DNA from: Paenibacillus polysaccharolyticus
Lineage (GTDB): Bacteria; Bacillota; Bacilli; Paenibacillales; Paenibacillaceae
Length of the DNA stretch: 64,000 bases
Direction: 5' to 3'
Assembly: GCF_900102085.1 (NCBI RefSeq)
Contig: NZ_FMVM01000004.1
Coordinates: forward strand, 248,001 to 312,000
A program made the translations under genes and the position numbers. Shown here in pieces: positions 34,582-42,726 of the stretch. A model generated the notes under the pieces. It searched no databases and was not told where the DNA came from. It saw only the letters and a program-made list of their open reading frames with translations. Each line of letters begins with the position of its first letter. Within the stretch, counting starts at the first letter, position 1.

Positions 34582-35318
34582 TGACATTGTTGAAGTATGA
34601 TTTTAGAAGAAGCTGGAACACCCTGCTGGCAGGGCTAGTCATCCTCATTATTGTTCAACTGGGACTGATGATATTTGTGTCGTCAGGTGTCACTGCAAAT
34701 GTGCTTGGTATCATGGCATACGTCGGGGCAGGAGTAGCCATCTATGTGAAGACGATAAAAACCTACGCTGCCAATATCCGCTCCTACAATCGTCGTCTGA
34801 TCCCGGTCACGGGTCTGTCTCATGTGTTATCACCTATCATTTTTGGTACAATTTGCGGACTGGGCTTGCTGCTGATAGGCTTCCTCCACGCCTACCTCTA
34901 CATTACGATGAAACTGGGGCTTGATCTGTCTGCTTATATTGGTGTCAACATAAGTGTAGCTGAGATATGGAGTACTTTGTTTTTTGCAGGTTGGATTGTT
35001 CTGTTTATGACGATCATGATCTTTTTCTCCATTAGTGTAGCGGGAACGTTCCGCTGGAAAACAGGCCCATGGATCGGGATTGTCACGTTCATTGTTCTGA
35101 TTAACCTGCTTAGCTGGTTGGAAAATGTTATTTTTTCAGGAAAGTTCAGTCCGAATGATCTGTTTCAGTTCACCGAAGAAAGCACAGGCATCTCATTTTC
35201 AGCCAACGGTGTTATATGGGCGGATGGACGGTGGGGGACCACGGTGTTTGAAATGGCACTTGCCGCGCTTCTCGTATGGGGTATTATTTATATGAACACG
35301 AAAAAAGTGGAAGTCTGA
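34578..35318 (+). CDS. ABC transporter membrane subunit, second GntR cassette
   Basis: This is a 246-residue membrane protein with about six hydrophobic helices (for example LLAGLVILIIVQLGLMIFV, ILFGTICGLGLLLIGFL-like at 95-112 and WIVLFMTIMIFFSISV). It starts in an ATGA overlap with the ATPase and is the last gene of the unit, so it is the permease of the cassette. I do not recognise a named family beyond the ABC-2 type. Confidence 0.75.
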   Translation: MMTLLKYDFRRSWNTLLAGLVILIIVQLGLMIFVSSGVTANVLGIMAYVGAGVAIYVKTIKTYAANIRSYNRRLIPVTGLSHVLSPIIFGTICGLGLLLIGFLHAYLYITMKLGLDLSAYIGVNISVAEIWSTLFFAGWIVLFMTIMIFFSISVAGTFRWKTGPWIGIVTFIVLINLLSWLENVIFSGKFSPNDLFQFTEESTGISFSANGVIWADGRWGTTVFEMALAALLVWGIIYMNTKKVEV

Positions 35319-35525
35319 TCCTTGCTTTGGCAAAAGAATACAGAATGGATACAACGGGTGGCAGAGCTGCTCGTTTTTTCTTTTGGCAGAAATGAACGGA
35401 TATATGCACCCTATTCCAGTTTGAATACGTAAATATATGTATAATAACCGCGAATAGGGTAATTAAAGATGGATTCGCATGATGAGCATCATTAGACATT
35501 ACAACATCGGGAAGGGGAAAGGGAT

Positions 35526-36023
35526 ATGCAATTGTACTTCAGAGATAACTTTTTCAACGCCGGATATACCGAAATTTTGAATGCCGACCAGGAACGGGCA
35601 GGGCACCTGGATTTGAAAAGTGTATTTGGATCATCACTCGATGTATCGGATGAAAATGGCCTGGTCTGTAGCGGCAAATTCCGCATGTTGACGAATCGCT
35701 GGGACGTGACCGCAGCAGATGGCACACATCTGGGGGTACTAAGAGCGAGATTCAGCTTTTTTAGCAAAAAGTATGAGTACGATGCGGGCTCACGTGGCAT
35801 ATATGATGTATCTGCTCCGGCATTTTCGCAGGAGTATGATGTGACTGATGGATCGGGCCGCGTTGTAGTAAGCTTCCGTCGTACCAGCGGTTGGTTTAGT
35901 TCAGGAGCGTTTGTGCTGGATAATCAATCCGAATACTTAGACACTTATGAATTGGTTGCTGTGGTCATGGGCGTGCACGCGATTAACAAAAGACGGAACG
36001 CAGCCAGTAGCAGTAGTTCGTAG
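35526..36023 (+). CDS. tubby-C-like / LURP-one-related domain protein
   Basis: This is a 165-residue cytosolic protein made of beta-strand repeats such as AGHLDLKSVFGSSLDVSDENG, GKFRMLTNRWDVTAADGTHLGVLR and VLDNQSEYLDTYELVAVVMGVHAI. The pattern and the final hydrophobic helix fit the LURP-one-related/tubby C-terminal fold found in Bacillus YxjI-like proteins. Function is not known. It ends in a Ser run. GGGAAGGGG precedes ATG 35526. Confidence 0.65.
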   Translation: MQLYFRDNFFNAGYTEILNADQERAGHLDLKSVFGSSLDVSDENGLVCSGKFRMLTNRWDVTAADGTHLGVLRARFSFFSKKYEYDAGSRGIYDVSAPAFSQEYDVTDGSGRVVVSFRRTSGWFSSGAFVLDNQSEYLDTYELVAVVMGVHAINKRRNAASSSSS

Positions 36024-36070
36024 ACCTGGAACTGTATAGGGATGTAGCTCTCAAAATGACATTAATCTAC

Positions 36071-36157
36071 AAGGACGAAGTTGAGGCGATTGATCTGTTC
36101 TAGGCCGGTGGAGTAGCGGTCAGGTCAGATGCACGCCTGCATCATTTCGTCCTTTTT
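36071..36157 (+). terminator. hairpin with T-run after the tubby-like gene
   Basis: AAGGACGAA (36071-36079) can pair with TTCGTCCTT (36146-36154), followed by T residues. The loop is long but contains its own ATGCA/TGCAT-type hairpin near 36129-36142. Confidence 0.55.
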
Positions 36158-36236
36158 TACTGTGTATCGTGCATCCAACAGAGAAGACGAGATCGAGGAG
36201 TTTGCTAAGTGATAGCTCTTAAAGCGCTGGTTTGTG

Positions 36237-37079
36237 CTAATCCCCTTGCGCAGCCGTTTCACCACCCGGCTGTATGGACTCGGATTGCGCATATCGTGCC
36301 AGCACCTTGGCAGCAGTCTCGGACATGCGCTCCTGCAGGGCCGAATGATCGATAATCCGAACACGTTTACCGAGAAAACGCATTTTGGACAACACGTAAT
36401 CGACCTCGTTTCGCGGAATCGTCAGCAGAATCCGGTATATATGACTCGCTTCGTTATATATAACCTCTCTCTCAAAGCAGGAGAAGGCATACAGTATTCG
36501 GGACAACTCCGCATTGAACTCAGGCAACACCTCGATGGTGATCGACGTTTTACGTTTTTCCGTGATCAGGGCGATGCTAGCTTTATATCGTGATGCGGCC
36601 TCCGGTTTAATGGATCTGGCCTCAAGCTTGGTGATGCTATGCAGCTTGGTAGACATTAACCTGGCAAAGTGCGGGGCATACCAGAGCACATACCATTCCT
36701 TTTTAACCATGGAATATTCCAGCTTATACGGGAACCCGAACTGCTCCTGGCTTGTGCGTCCGCTACGGATACGACCTGTCATTTGAAACCCTTCGCCGTT
36801 TAGGATCATCTGCCGTAACGGCCTCAGCAGGGGATGAGAGACGCTGCTCTCTTCACTTTTGGCTTTTTCCGTCAGGTAATCTTGCAAATTCAACTGCTTT
36901 TCCCCGTCCAGCATGTTGTTTAGTTTGGTCAAGGTTGCGGGGGTTAAGGCTTCTTGTGCAGCCGGATGCTCCATCATCATACGGAGCCAGGCTCGCTCCT
37001 GCGAAGTCCAGGTGAACAGTCCGGTTTCATTCAGTCTCGTCATGATCTGGTAGTTGAACATTTTCTCGAACAGGTTCAT
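36237..37079 (-). CDS. WYL-domain regulator, second of a pair
   Basis: This 280-residue protein belongs to the WYL group. It has an N-terminal helical region with RLNETGLFTWTSQERAWLRMMMEHP in place of a clear helix-turn-helix, a central WYL-like barrel (GRSGRTSQEQFGFPYKLEYSMVKKEWYVLWY near 105-145), and a C-terminal extension (RVRIIDHSALQERMSETAAKVLARY). It overlaps the 3' end of the larger WYL gene by 53 bases, so the two are made together. The pair is divergent from the Ro60/Hen1/Pnkp operon and is its best candidate regulator. WYL domains bind nucleic-acid fragments or nucleotides. ATG 37079 is preferred over TTG 37091. Confidence 0.8.
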   Translation of the reverse strand: MNLFEKMFNYQIMTRLNETGLFTWTSQERAWLRMMMEHPAAQEALTPATLTKLNNMLDGEKQLNLQDYLTEKAKSEESSVSHPLLRPLRQMILNGEGFQMTGRIRSGRTSQEQFGFPYKLEYSMVKKEWYVLWYAPHFARLMSTKLHSITKLEARSIKPEAASRYKASIALITEKRKTSITIEVLPEFNAELSRILYAFSCFEREVIYNEASHIYRILLTIPRNEVDYVLSKMRFLGKRVRIIDHSALQERMSETAAKVLARYAQSESIQPGGETAAQGD

Positions 37080-38382
37080 AATACGCCGCAATCTCCTTCC
37101 ATTCTTCGATCATTTCCTCACGCAGCTTACGCGGAGCCAGAATCTCACAGCTTGAGCCAAAACTGCGTAGCCAAGGTTTAATCTCTGTTGTACCGTTTAC
37201 CTGAATTTCATACAAAAAGCTATGATCCGTTTCGGGTGTAATGACTCCCCATTGTCCTTGCAGCCGGACGCGATCCAGAATAAAGTTACGCTGACCATCT
37301 CCCGGGTGGAAAAAGCGTGCTTGCACCGTCACGGTGCGGCCTGTATCGACAAGCCAGCTGTACCGGCTGATGTCAGCCCACTCTTTTTTCAATGCAAGCA
37401 TATGCTCTTCTTCAATAGGCTGAAGCTCCTCCAGCTGGGTGATGCCCTCCATCCGAAACTTCACGAATCTCCGCCGACTCTGATAACCGATGACATACCA
37501 GCGCCCATACTGGTGATCATAAACGACTTCAATCGGGATGATCCGATTGGAGCTTCCGCCAGCCTCGCGTTCAAACTTTGGATTCGTATTCTGCGAGCTG
37601 TAGCTGGATGGTTTCTTCGGTGAAAAATACTGGAACTGCACACGTCTTCGCTCACGGATCGCTCCAAGCAGGGTGTACAGATGGGCTTCGTCCAGTATGC
37701 GTGAGTAATAATGATACTTATAAATATATGGCTCCGTCGCTTCTTCTTGCGGATAACTTGCTTTAATTACTTTTTTCATACTATCCCGCAATAGATATCC
37801 TTGCACCGATGGAACCTGTGTGTTCGCCATCATATCAACGAAGTCGTATAACTCCAGCTGTTCTTCCGGGGTGAGCTGTGTCAGTACATCCTGCTGTAAC
37901 GAATAACGATAAGGACGTCCGCCCGGCTCTTTACGAATAACACCGACTTCCTCCAGATACTTGAGATCCGAACGGATCGTTTTCTCATCCGGCAAGGCCA
38001 GTTCTTCCGGCAAATCGGCACAGCAGGCATCCAGTAATTCCATCGCGGTCAGAGCGGAGTCTTGAAGGGTATGTAAAATGACGGATAAGCGCTCCACTTC
38101 GGTTTCTTTCATGGATTTGGCACGGAAAAGAAATAGTAGCAGAGGCTCGGCAGACTCGCCGTACTGGAAACGAACAAGGTCGGTCATCTCTGAGCCCAAC
38201 TCACTGTCTGTGCGTTGATTGGTCAAGCTCTGACGAATATCTCGCAGCTTGCGCTGTGTTTTATCAAAGGTATGTACAGAGATGCCAAGCCGTTTGGCAT
38301 ACTGCTGACGGTTATATGCGCCGCTGGTCAGAGACAGCATACGCAGGAACTGAATTTCTTTATCAAAGCTTTCTTTAGCCAT
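37027..38382 (-). CDS. WYL-domain transcriptional regulator, first of a pair
   Basis: This is a 451-residue regulator. The N-terminal 60 residues contain a helix-turn-helix (YNRQQYAKRLGISVHTFDKTQRKLRDI). A middle region has a second winged-helix-like segment (DEKTIRSDLKYLEEVGVIRKEPGGRPYRYSL near 130). The WYL domain lies near 235-330, with RRRVQFQYFSPKKPSS and YDHQYGRWYVIGYQSRRRFVKFRMEGI, followed by a WCX-type C-terminal domain. Such proteins sense nucleic-acid ligands in defence and DNA-damage systems. The start at 38382 follows GGGAGTG. Transcription runs away from the Y RNA and RNA-repair operon, and the shared 450-base spacer must hold both promoters. Confidence 0.87.
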   Translation of the reverse strand: MAKESFDKEIQFLRMLSLTSGAYNRQQYAKRLGISVHTFDKTQRKLRDIRQSLTNQRTDSELGSEMTDLVRFQYGESAEPLLLFLFRAKSMKETEVERLSVILHTLQDSALTAMELLDACCADLPEELALPDEKTIRSDLKYLEEVGVIRKEPGGRPYRYSLQQDVLTQLTPEEQLELYDFVDMMANTQVPSVQGYLLRDSMKKVIKASYPQEEATEPYIYKYHYYSRILDEAHLYTLLGAIRERRRVQFQYFSPKKPSSYSSQNTNPKFEREAGGSSNRIIPIEVVYDHQYGRWYVIGYQSRRRFVKFRMEGITQLEELQPIEEEHMLALKKEWADISRYSWLVDTGRTVTVQARFFHPGDGQRNFILDRVRLQGQWGVITPETDHSFLYEIQVNGTTEIKPWLRSFGSSCEILAPRKLREEMIEEWKEIAAYYEPVRENVQLPDHDETE

Positions 38383-38476
38383 GTGTCTCACTCCCGATTG
38401 GACTATGTATTTTTCATTGTATCAAGATAAACGCCTGTTTTCATGGCAAAGTTGCTTGAAATTGTTCTAAGTTACG

Positions 38477-38520
38477 TCAATTCACGCCAAATTACTGCAA
38501 CTCACTCTAATTCACACCAA
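38477..38520. repeat. TTCAC(G/A)CCAA direct repeats between WYL genes and Y RNA
   Basis: AATTCACGCCAA and AATTCACACCAA end at 38490 and 38520, exactly 30 bases apart (about three helical turns), with a weaker CAACTCACTCTAA between them. They lie between the divergent WYL and RNA-repair units, where a regulator site is expected. The tract is nearly G-free, so chance low complexity is an alternative. Confidence 0.45.
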
Positions 38521-38610
38521 GTCGCCATACTTTCACCATGTTCGTGGTTGATGGTCTCCATGCATAATAAGGATGTGAAGCGGGGCAGTGAATTAGCTCG
38601 GCTGATCTGA

Positions 38611-38743
38611 TTTCCGAGGCGCCTGGGAGGGTTACTTCGACTGTTAATCGACCAGGTCGTTGGTTCGAATCCAATCGCCGCCGGTTATGGCGGTGTAGCT
38701 CAGCGGTAGAGCAGGTAAAACCTTCCCCCTTTTTCCTCGGAAA
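38611..38743 (+). ncRNA. Y RNA-like (YrlA type) with a circularly permuted tRNA-Asn-like domain
   Basis: The outer stem pairs TTTCCGAGG (38611-38619) with CCTCGGAAA (38735-38743) and GGGAGGGTT (38625-38633) with AACCTTCCC (38719-38727), the latter with one wobble. Between these lie all parts of a tRNA in permuted order. First comes an anticodon arm TCGA-CTGTTAA-TCGA (38637-38651, anticodon GTT). A T arm GTTGG-TTCGAAT-CCAAT (38659-38675) and acceptor 3' strand CGCCGCC (38676-38682) follow. After a GGTTAT loop come acceptor 5' strand GGCGGTG (38689-38695), TA, and D arm GCTC-AGCGGTA-GAGC (38698-38712). Acceptor strands pair with one wobble. Bacterial Y RNAs are known to mimic tRNA and bind Ro60, whose gene starts 94 bases downstream. 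It is not a normal tRNA gene. Exact transcript ends are inferred. Confidence 0.85.
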
Positions 38744-38836
38744 CCTTTTATTAGAAACGAAGAAACGTTGACCAACAACGTTAGATGTTCCACATAGATG
38801 AAGCACAGCATTTTACGCGTAGGGAGGTTATGTGCG

Positions 38837-40330
38837 ATGAGTAGAGCCAAATCATTATTTAATACACCTCAATCTATAGTACATAATCATGATGGATATG
38901 CAGCTTATGAGCGATTGGTCGAGGAACAATATGTACAGATGTTGACGACGAATACGCTTAACAATACGTTTTATGCGGATGAACAACAGCTGATGCAAGA
39001 AGCGGGAAGCAGCCATCAGGAGATGGCGGAACTGGATGCAAACTTCATGGCGAAGGCTTTGGTATATGCTCGGAATGAAGGTTTCATGCGGCTTCAGCCT
39101 TTGTATGGGCTCGCCGTATTGTCCAAGATTAATCCGGAGCAGTTCGCAAAAGTGTTTGCTCATGTAGTGAAGACGCCAGCGGATCTGGCCGATTTTCTGA
39201 CCATCCTCAGAGGAAGCGGGCGGGGAGAGGGAGGGCGCGCAGTGAAGCGTCAAGTCAATCGGTTCCTGAACGAAATCAGCGAATACTGGGCGATCAAATA
39301 TAATGGACGAGGGCGTGGATACAGTCTGGGAGATATGATCGCTACTGCACATCCTAAGCCAAAGGATGAGAAGCAACAAGCTTTATTCCGTTATTTGCGG
39401 GGGCATGAGACCAGTCTGGTGGACCTTCCGCAACTACAGGCACTGGAGAAACTGAAAACGACACGTAACCCTGCCAGTCAGCTTCATCAGATTGAAAAAG
39501 GGAAACTGCCCTATTCTGTCGTGACCTCGATCCTTCAGCCGACGCGTCCGATTTGGGAAGCTTTGATGCTCCAGATGCCGATGTTTGCGCTCCTGCGTCA
39601 TTTAAATGCGATGGATCGTGCCGGAGTTTTTGCCAAAAAGAAAAATATCGCTTATGTCACACGTCGTCTGACGGATGCCGAGGCATTGCGTCAATCGCGG
39701 ATATTACCTTTTCGCTTCGTCAAAGCGTATGAGATGGTTGAGCGTACAGAACTGCGGGAAGCGTTGCAACAGGCCGTGGAGCTGTCCGTGCACAATCTGC
39801 CACGGTTGCCGGGAAGAACGGCTATTTTCCTTGATCGCTCAGGCTCAATGCAGGGAGACTACCTACGTATCGGTTCGGTGCTTGCACTGGCGCTATACAA
39901 ACAAACTCAGGGCAACTCCTTGTTCTGGTTGTTCGATCAACAGGTTGAAGATGCCCGCCCGAAGCTGGACGAGGGTATTCTGGCGCAGGCATATCGAATT
40001 CGTGCACAAGGCGGAACCGATACAGGAAGACCTGTACGAGAGCTAAGAGAGTCTCAAGAGACGGTGGATCGCATCATTATGATTACGGATGAGCAACAGA
40101 ATGAGGGGAGTCCAATGTATGCCGAGTTAGAACGATACCGACGCGCCATGAATCCGGGGCTGCAGGCATTCATTGTAGATATTACCCCTTACCGGCAGGC
40201 CATGGTTCCGCCGCGGGATGGTCAGACTTTTTACATCTATGGCTGGAGCGAAGCCGTACTGACATATATTGCAGAGACAGCAACAGGGTATGAGACGATT
40301 GCCGAGCGTGTACGGAAAATTCAATTTTAA
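38837..40330 (+). CDS. rsr: Ro60 orthologue (Rsr), TROVE plus vWA domain RNA-binding protein
   Basis: This ring-shaped RNA-binding protein binds Y RNA and structured or damaged RNA. The 497 residues have a TROVE HEAT-repeat domain (about 20-315; for example FMAKALVYARNEGFMRLQPLYGLAVL and FLTILRGSGRGEGG) and a C-terminal von Willebrand A domain. The MIDAS metal site is intact, with DRSGS at 333-337, Thr394 in GGTDTG and an ITDEQ near 418. ATG 38837 follows AGGGAGG by nine bases; 13 earlier codons are open but lack a site. It is first of four co-directional genes with the nucleotidyltransferase, Hen1 and Pnkp, and follows the Y RNA, so it probably presents RNA to repair or decay enzymes. Confidence 0.92.
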   Translation: MSRAKSLFNTPQSIVHNHDGYAAYERLVEEQYVQMLTTNTLNNTFYADEQQLMQEAGSSHQEMAELDANFMAKALVYARNEGFMRLQPLYGLAVLSKINPEQFAKVFAHVVKTPADLADFLTILRGSGRGEGGRAVKRQVNRFLNEISEYWAIKYNGRGRGYSLGDMIATAHPKPKDEKQQALFRYLRGHETSLVDLPQLQALEKLKTTRNPASQLHQIEKGKLPYSVVTSILQPTRPIWEALMLQMPMFALLRHLNAMDRAGVFAKKKNIAYVTRRLTDAEALRQSRILPFRFVKAYEMVERTELREALQQAVELSVHNLPRLPGRTAIFLDRSGSMQGDYLRIGSVLALALYKQTQGNSLFWLFDQQVEDARPKLDEGILAQAYRIRAQGGTDTGRPVRELRESQETVDRIIMITDEQQNEGSPMYAELERYRRAMNPGLQAFIVDITPYRQAMVPPRDGQTFYIYGWSEAVLTYIAETATGYETIAERVRKIQF

Positions 40331-40361
40331 ATGAAGGAAGAGAAGGAGGAGGGGGACAGAT

Positions 40362-41156
40362 ATGAGTGAGGTGGAACAAACAATGAGAGACATCATCGCG
40401 AAGCAGCTAGCGCAGATCGAGCAGGAGGAGCAAGTTCGCATTATTTATGCCTGTGAGTCAGGCAGCCGGGCGTGGGGATTTCCTTCGCAGGACAGTGACT
40501 ACGATGTGCGTTTTATTTATGTCAGACCGTTAGAGTGGTATCTGTCGATTGAAGAGCAACGGGATGTGATTGAACGTCCGATCAGTGACCAGTTGGATAT
40601 TAACGGATGGGATATACGCAAAGCGTTGAAGCTGTTCCGCAAGTCCAACCCGCCGCTGCTGGAGTGGTTACAGTCCCCGATTCAATACGATGAGCAATAT
40701 AGCGTAGCAGGGCAGATTCGGAGTCTGTCGCCGCTAACGTTTTCACCGAAATCATGCTTGTACCATTACCTGAACATGGCTAAGGGAAACTTCCGTGATT
40801 ACTTGCAGGGCGAACAGGTGAAGATCAAAAAATACTTTTATGTGTTGCGCCCTTTGCTGGCCTGTGGCTGGATTGAACGTTATGAAACCATGCCGCCGAT
40901 GGCTTTTGACAAACTCGTTGAGACCTTGGTTCCAGCGGGCACACCTCTGTATACGGAAATTCATGATCTGTTACGCCGGAAAAAAGCCGGAGACGAACTG
41001 GATATGGAGCCGCAGCTTCCGGCCATTCAAGCGTATATTACGGCTCAAATTGCACATGTAGAGCAACTGGCTACCGAGATTCAAGGACAAGCGACTGTGG
41101 AGATTGAGGTTTTAAATCGGATATTTCAATCAGCTGTACAAGAAGTTTGGGCATAA
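40362..41156 (+). CDS. RlaP-type (COG3541) predicted nucleotidyltransferase
   Basis: This is a DNA polymerase-beta superfamily nucleotidyltransferase of 264 residues, known as YcgL/RlaP-like and found next to RNA ligases. The catalytic motif is GSRAWGF at 34-40 followed by DSDYDVRFIY at 44-53, which supplies the acidic metal ligands. ERPISDQLDINGWDIRKALKLFRKSNPPLLEWLQSPI near 75-110 is the family's second block. It lies 31 bases after Ro60 and 61 before Hen1, in one operon. Adding or replacing nucleotides at broken RNA ends is a reasonable inference. The substrate is unproven. Confidence 0.85.
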   Translation: MSEVEQTMRDIIAKQLAQIEQEEQVRIIYACESGSRAWGFPSQDSDYDVRFIYVRPLEWYLSIEEQRDVIERPISDQLDINGWDIRKALKLFRKSNPPLLEWLQSPIQYDEQYSVAGQIRSLSPLTFSPKSCLYHYLNMAKGNFRDYLQGEQVKIKKYFYVLRPLLACGWIERYETMPPMAFDKLVETLVPAGTPLYTEIHDLLRRKKAGDELDMEPQLPAIQAYITAQIAHVEQLATEIQGQATVEIEVLNRIFQSAVQEVWA

Positions 41157-41217
41157 ATGAATGGATGGGATTAGAACTCACAAAATGGGTTGAAGATCAA
41201 CGAAAGGAGGAGAAGAT

Positions 41218-42726
41218 ATGCATTTGATTCTAAAAGCAAGTGGAGTGAACGCAGGGGTTGTATCCCATCTGCTTGCCAAAAATCCGAATAATGTGTATGA
41301 CCGGACAGATAAAGGTGTGCGTGTTCGGATGGTCTACACCAAAGCGAGTGAGCAAGAGACGGAGGTGTTGGTTCATGCCGAGCCTGATCCGGTCGATCTC
41401 GTTAGAGGCACACCGGATGGATATGATATCACACAATACATTAATGACCGTGAGTTTGTGACCAGCAGTTTATTCTGCTCTTACATACGGAATGCGCTGG
41501 GCACAGCTCTGAATGGCAAACCGAAGGAAGACTATGTGCGATGGGTTGATCATGCCTTTGAACTGGAGCTGAAGTTTGGCCCGGTTGCCTCTGATCTGCC
41601 TGACCGTGTGGTGGAGGAGTTGTTCTCCTGTTTGGGATATGACATTACTGTGGAACGGGGAGAGTCGGCGTATTCGTTTGACCTGAAAAATCGAAGTACA
41701 GTTCGTCACATCACCCTGCGAGGTAAACAAACGATACAACAGGCTTTACGTCAGCTATTTCTGCTCATTCCGGTGCTGGATAACTACAAGCATTATTTCA
41801 TCAGTGAGGATGAGATTGATAAAATCAACCGTTACGGTGAGGGTTGGTTAGATACCCATCCGCTTAAGGGACTTATCGTTAGGCGTACGCTTCATTTTGC
41901 CGAACTGATTCGGACGTATGAACGTCTGCATGGCGCGTTGGATGATGGGCCTTCACGATTAGAACAACAAGCTGAGGAAGCAGAAGGTGATCTGAAAAAA
42001 ACATTAAAATCGGAGTCGGCAATATCCAGGCATGAGGATAAGAATCCGAATGCAGACACAGTTCAGGCCACAAGTGCAGATCGAGCTGATGACTCGTCCG
42101 AAATACCTGTACGATTAAATGATCTACGTTACCGCGCGATCACGGACATTGTGGATTCTTTGCCTGAAAAACGCCGTATTGTGGACATGGGGGCAGGTGA
42201 GGGGAAGCTGTCTGCACGTCTCGCTTATATCTCGGGGGTGGAATCAATCCTTGCTGTTGAGCCATCGGGTCAATCACGTTTGCGGGCGATGGAACGTTTC
42301 GCCAAAATGCAGGATCGGGCAGGGGTTCAGGCCATGCCGGAACCGATGCTTGGTTCTCTGTTTTATTTTGACGAGCAGTTACAGTATCAGGATGTCATGA
42401 TCTTGTGTGAAGTGATTGAGCATATTGAGGCATATCGTCTGAATGGCATTATGGAAACGATTCTGAAGGAGTATCGGCCGCAAGTGCTACTGGTTACTAC
42501 TCCGAATAAGGAATATAACGAAGTGTATGCGATGGAGCAAGAACAGTTCCGTCACCATGATCACCGCTTCGAATGGACACGGGAGGAATTCAATGGCCGA
42601 TGTGCGGAGTGGGCAGAGAAAGGCGATTATGCTTACGAGATCAGGGGTATTGGTGAGGAAAAGGAAGGCTACGGACAGCCGACACAACTGGCGATGTTCA
42701 CACGGGGAAAGGAGGAGCATGTATGA
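41218..42726 (+). CDS. hen1: bacterial Hen1, 3'-terminal RNA ribose 2'-O-methyltransferase
   Basis: This enzyme methylates the 2'-OH at the 3' end of cleaved RNA before ligation, so that the repaired junction resists recutting. The 502 residues have the bacterial Hen1 N-terminal domain (MHLILKASGVNAGVVSHLLAKNP, about 1-240), a charged linker (about 245-295) and the methyltransferase domain. That domain shows the SAM motif VDMGAGEGKL at 322-331, metal ligands in EVIEH at 398-402 and the histidine cluster RHHDHRFEW at 445-453. It overlaps pnkp by four bases (ATGA), which fits the known Pnkp-Hen1 heterocomplex. The site AAAGGAGGAG precedes ATG 41218. Confidence 0.93.
   Translation: MHLILKASGVNAGVVSHLLAKNPNNVYDRTDKGVRVRMVYTKASEQETEVLVHAEPDPVDLVRGTPDGYDITQYINDREFVTSSLFCSYIRNALGTALNGKPKEDYVRWVDHAFELELKFGPVASDLPDRVVEELFSCLGYDITVERGESAYSFDLKNRSTVRHITLRGKQTIQQALRQLFLLIPVLDNYKHYFISEDEIDKINRYGEGWLDTHPLKGLIVRRTLHFAELIRTYERLHGALDDGPSRLEQQAEEAEGDLKKTLKSESAISRHEDKNPNADTVQATSADRADDSSEIPVRLNDLRYRAITDIVDSLPEKRRIVDMGAGEGKLSARLAYISGVESILAVEPSGQSRLRAMERFAKMQDRAGVQAMPEPMLGSLFYFDEQLQYQDVMILCEVIEHIEAYRLNGIMETILKEYRPQVLLVTTPNKEYNEVYAMEQEQFRHHDHRFEWTREEFNGRCAEWAEKGDYAYEIRGIGEEKEGYGQPTQLAMFTRGKEEHV

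Noticed and set aside
38637..38712. A normal tRNA gene
   Set aside because: All arms are present, but the 3' half precedes the 5' half, so no ordinary tRNA can be read in either strand. It is part of the Y-RNA-like gene.
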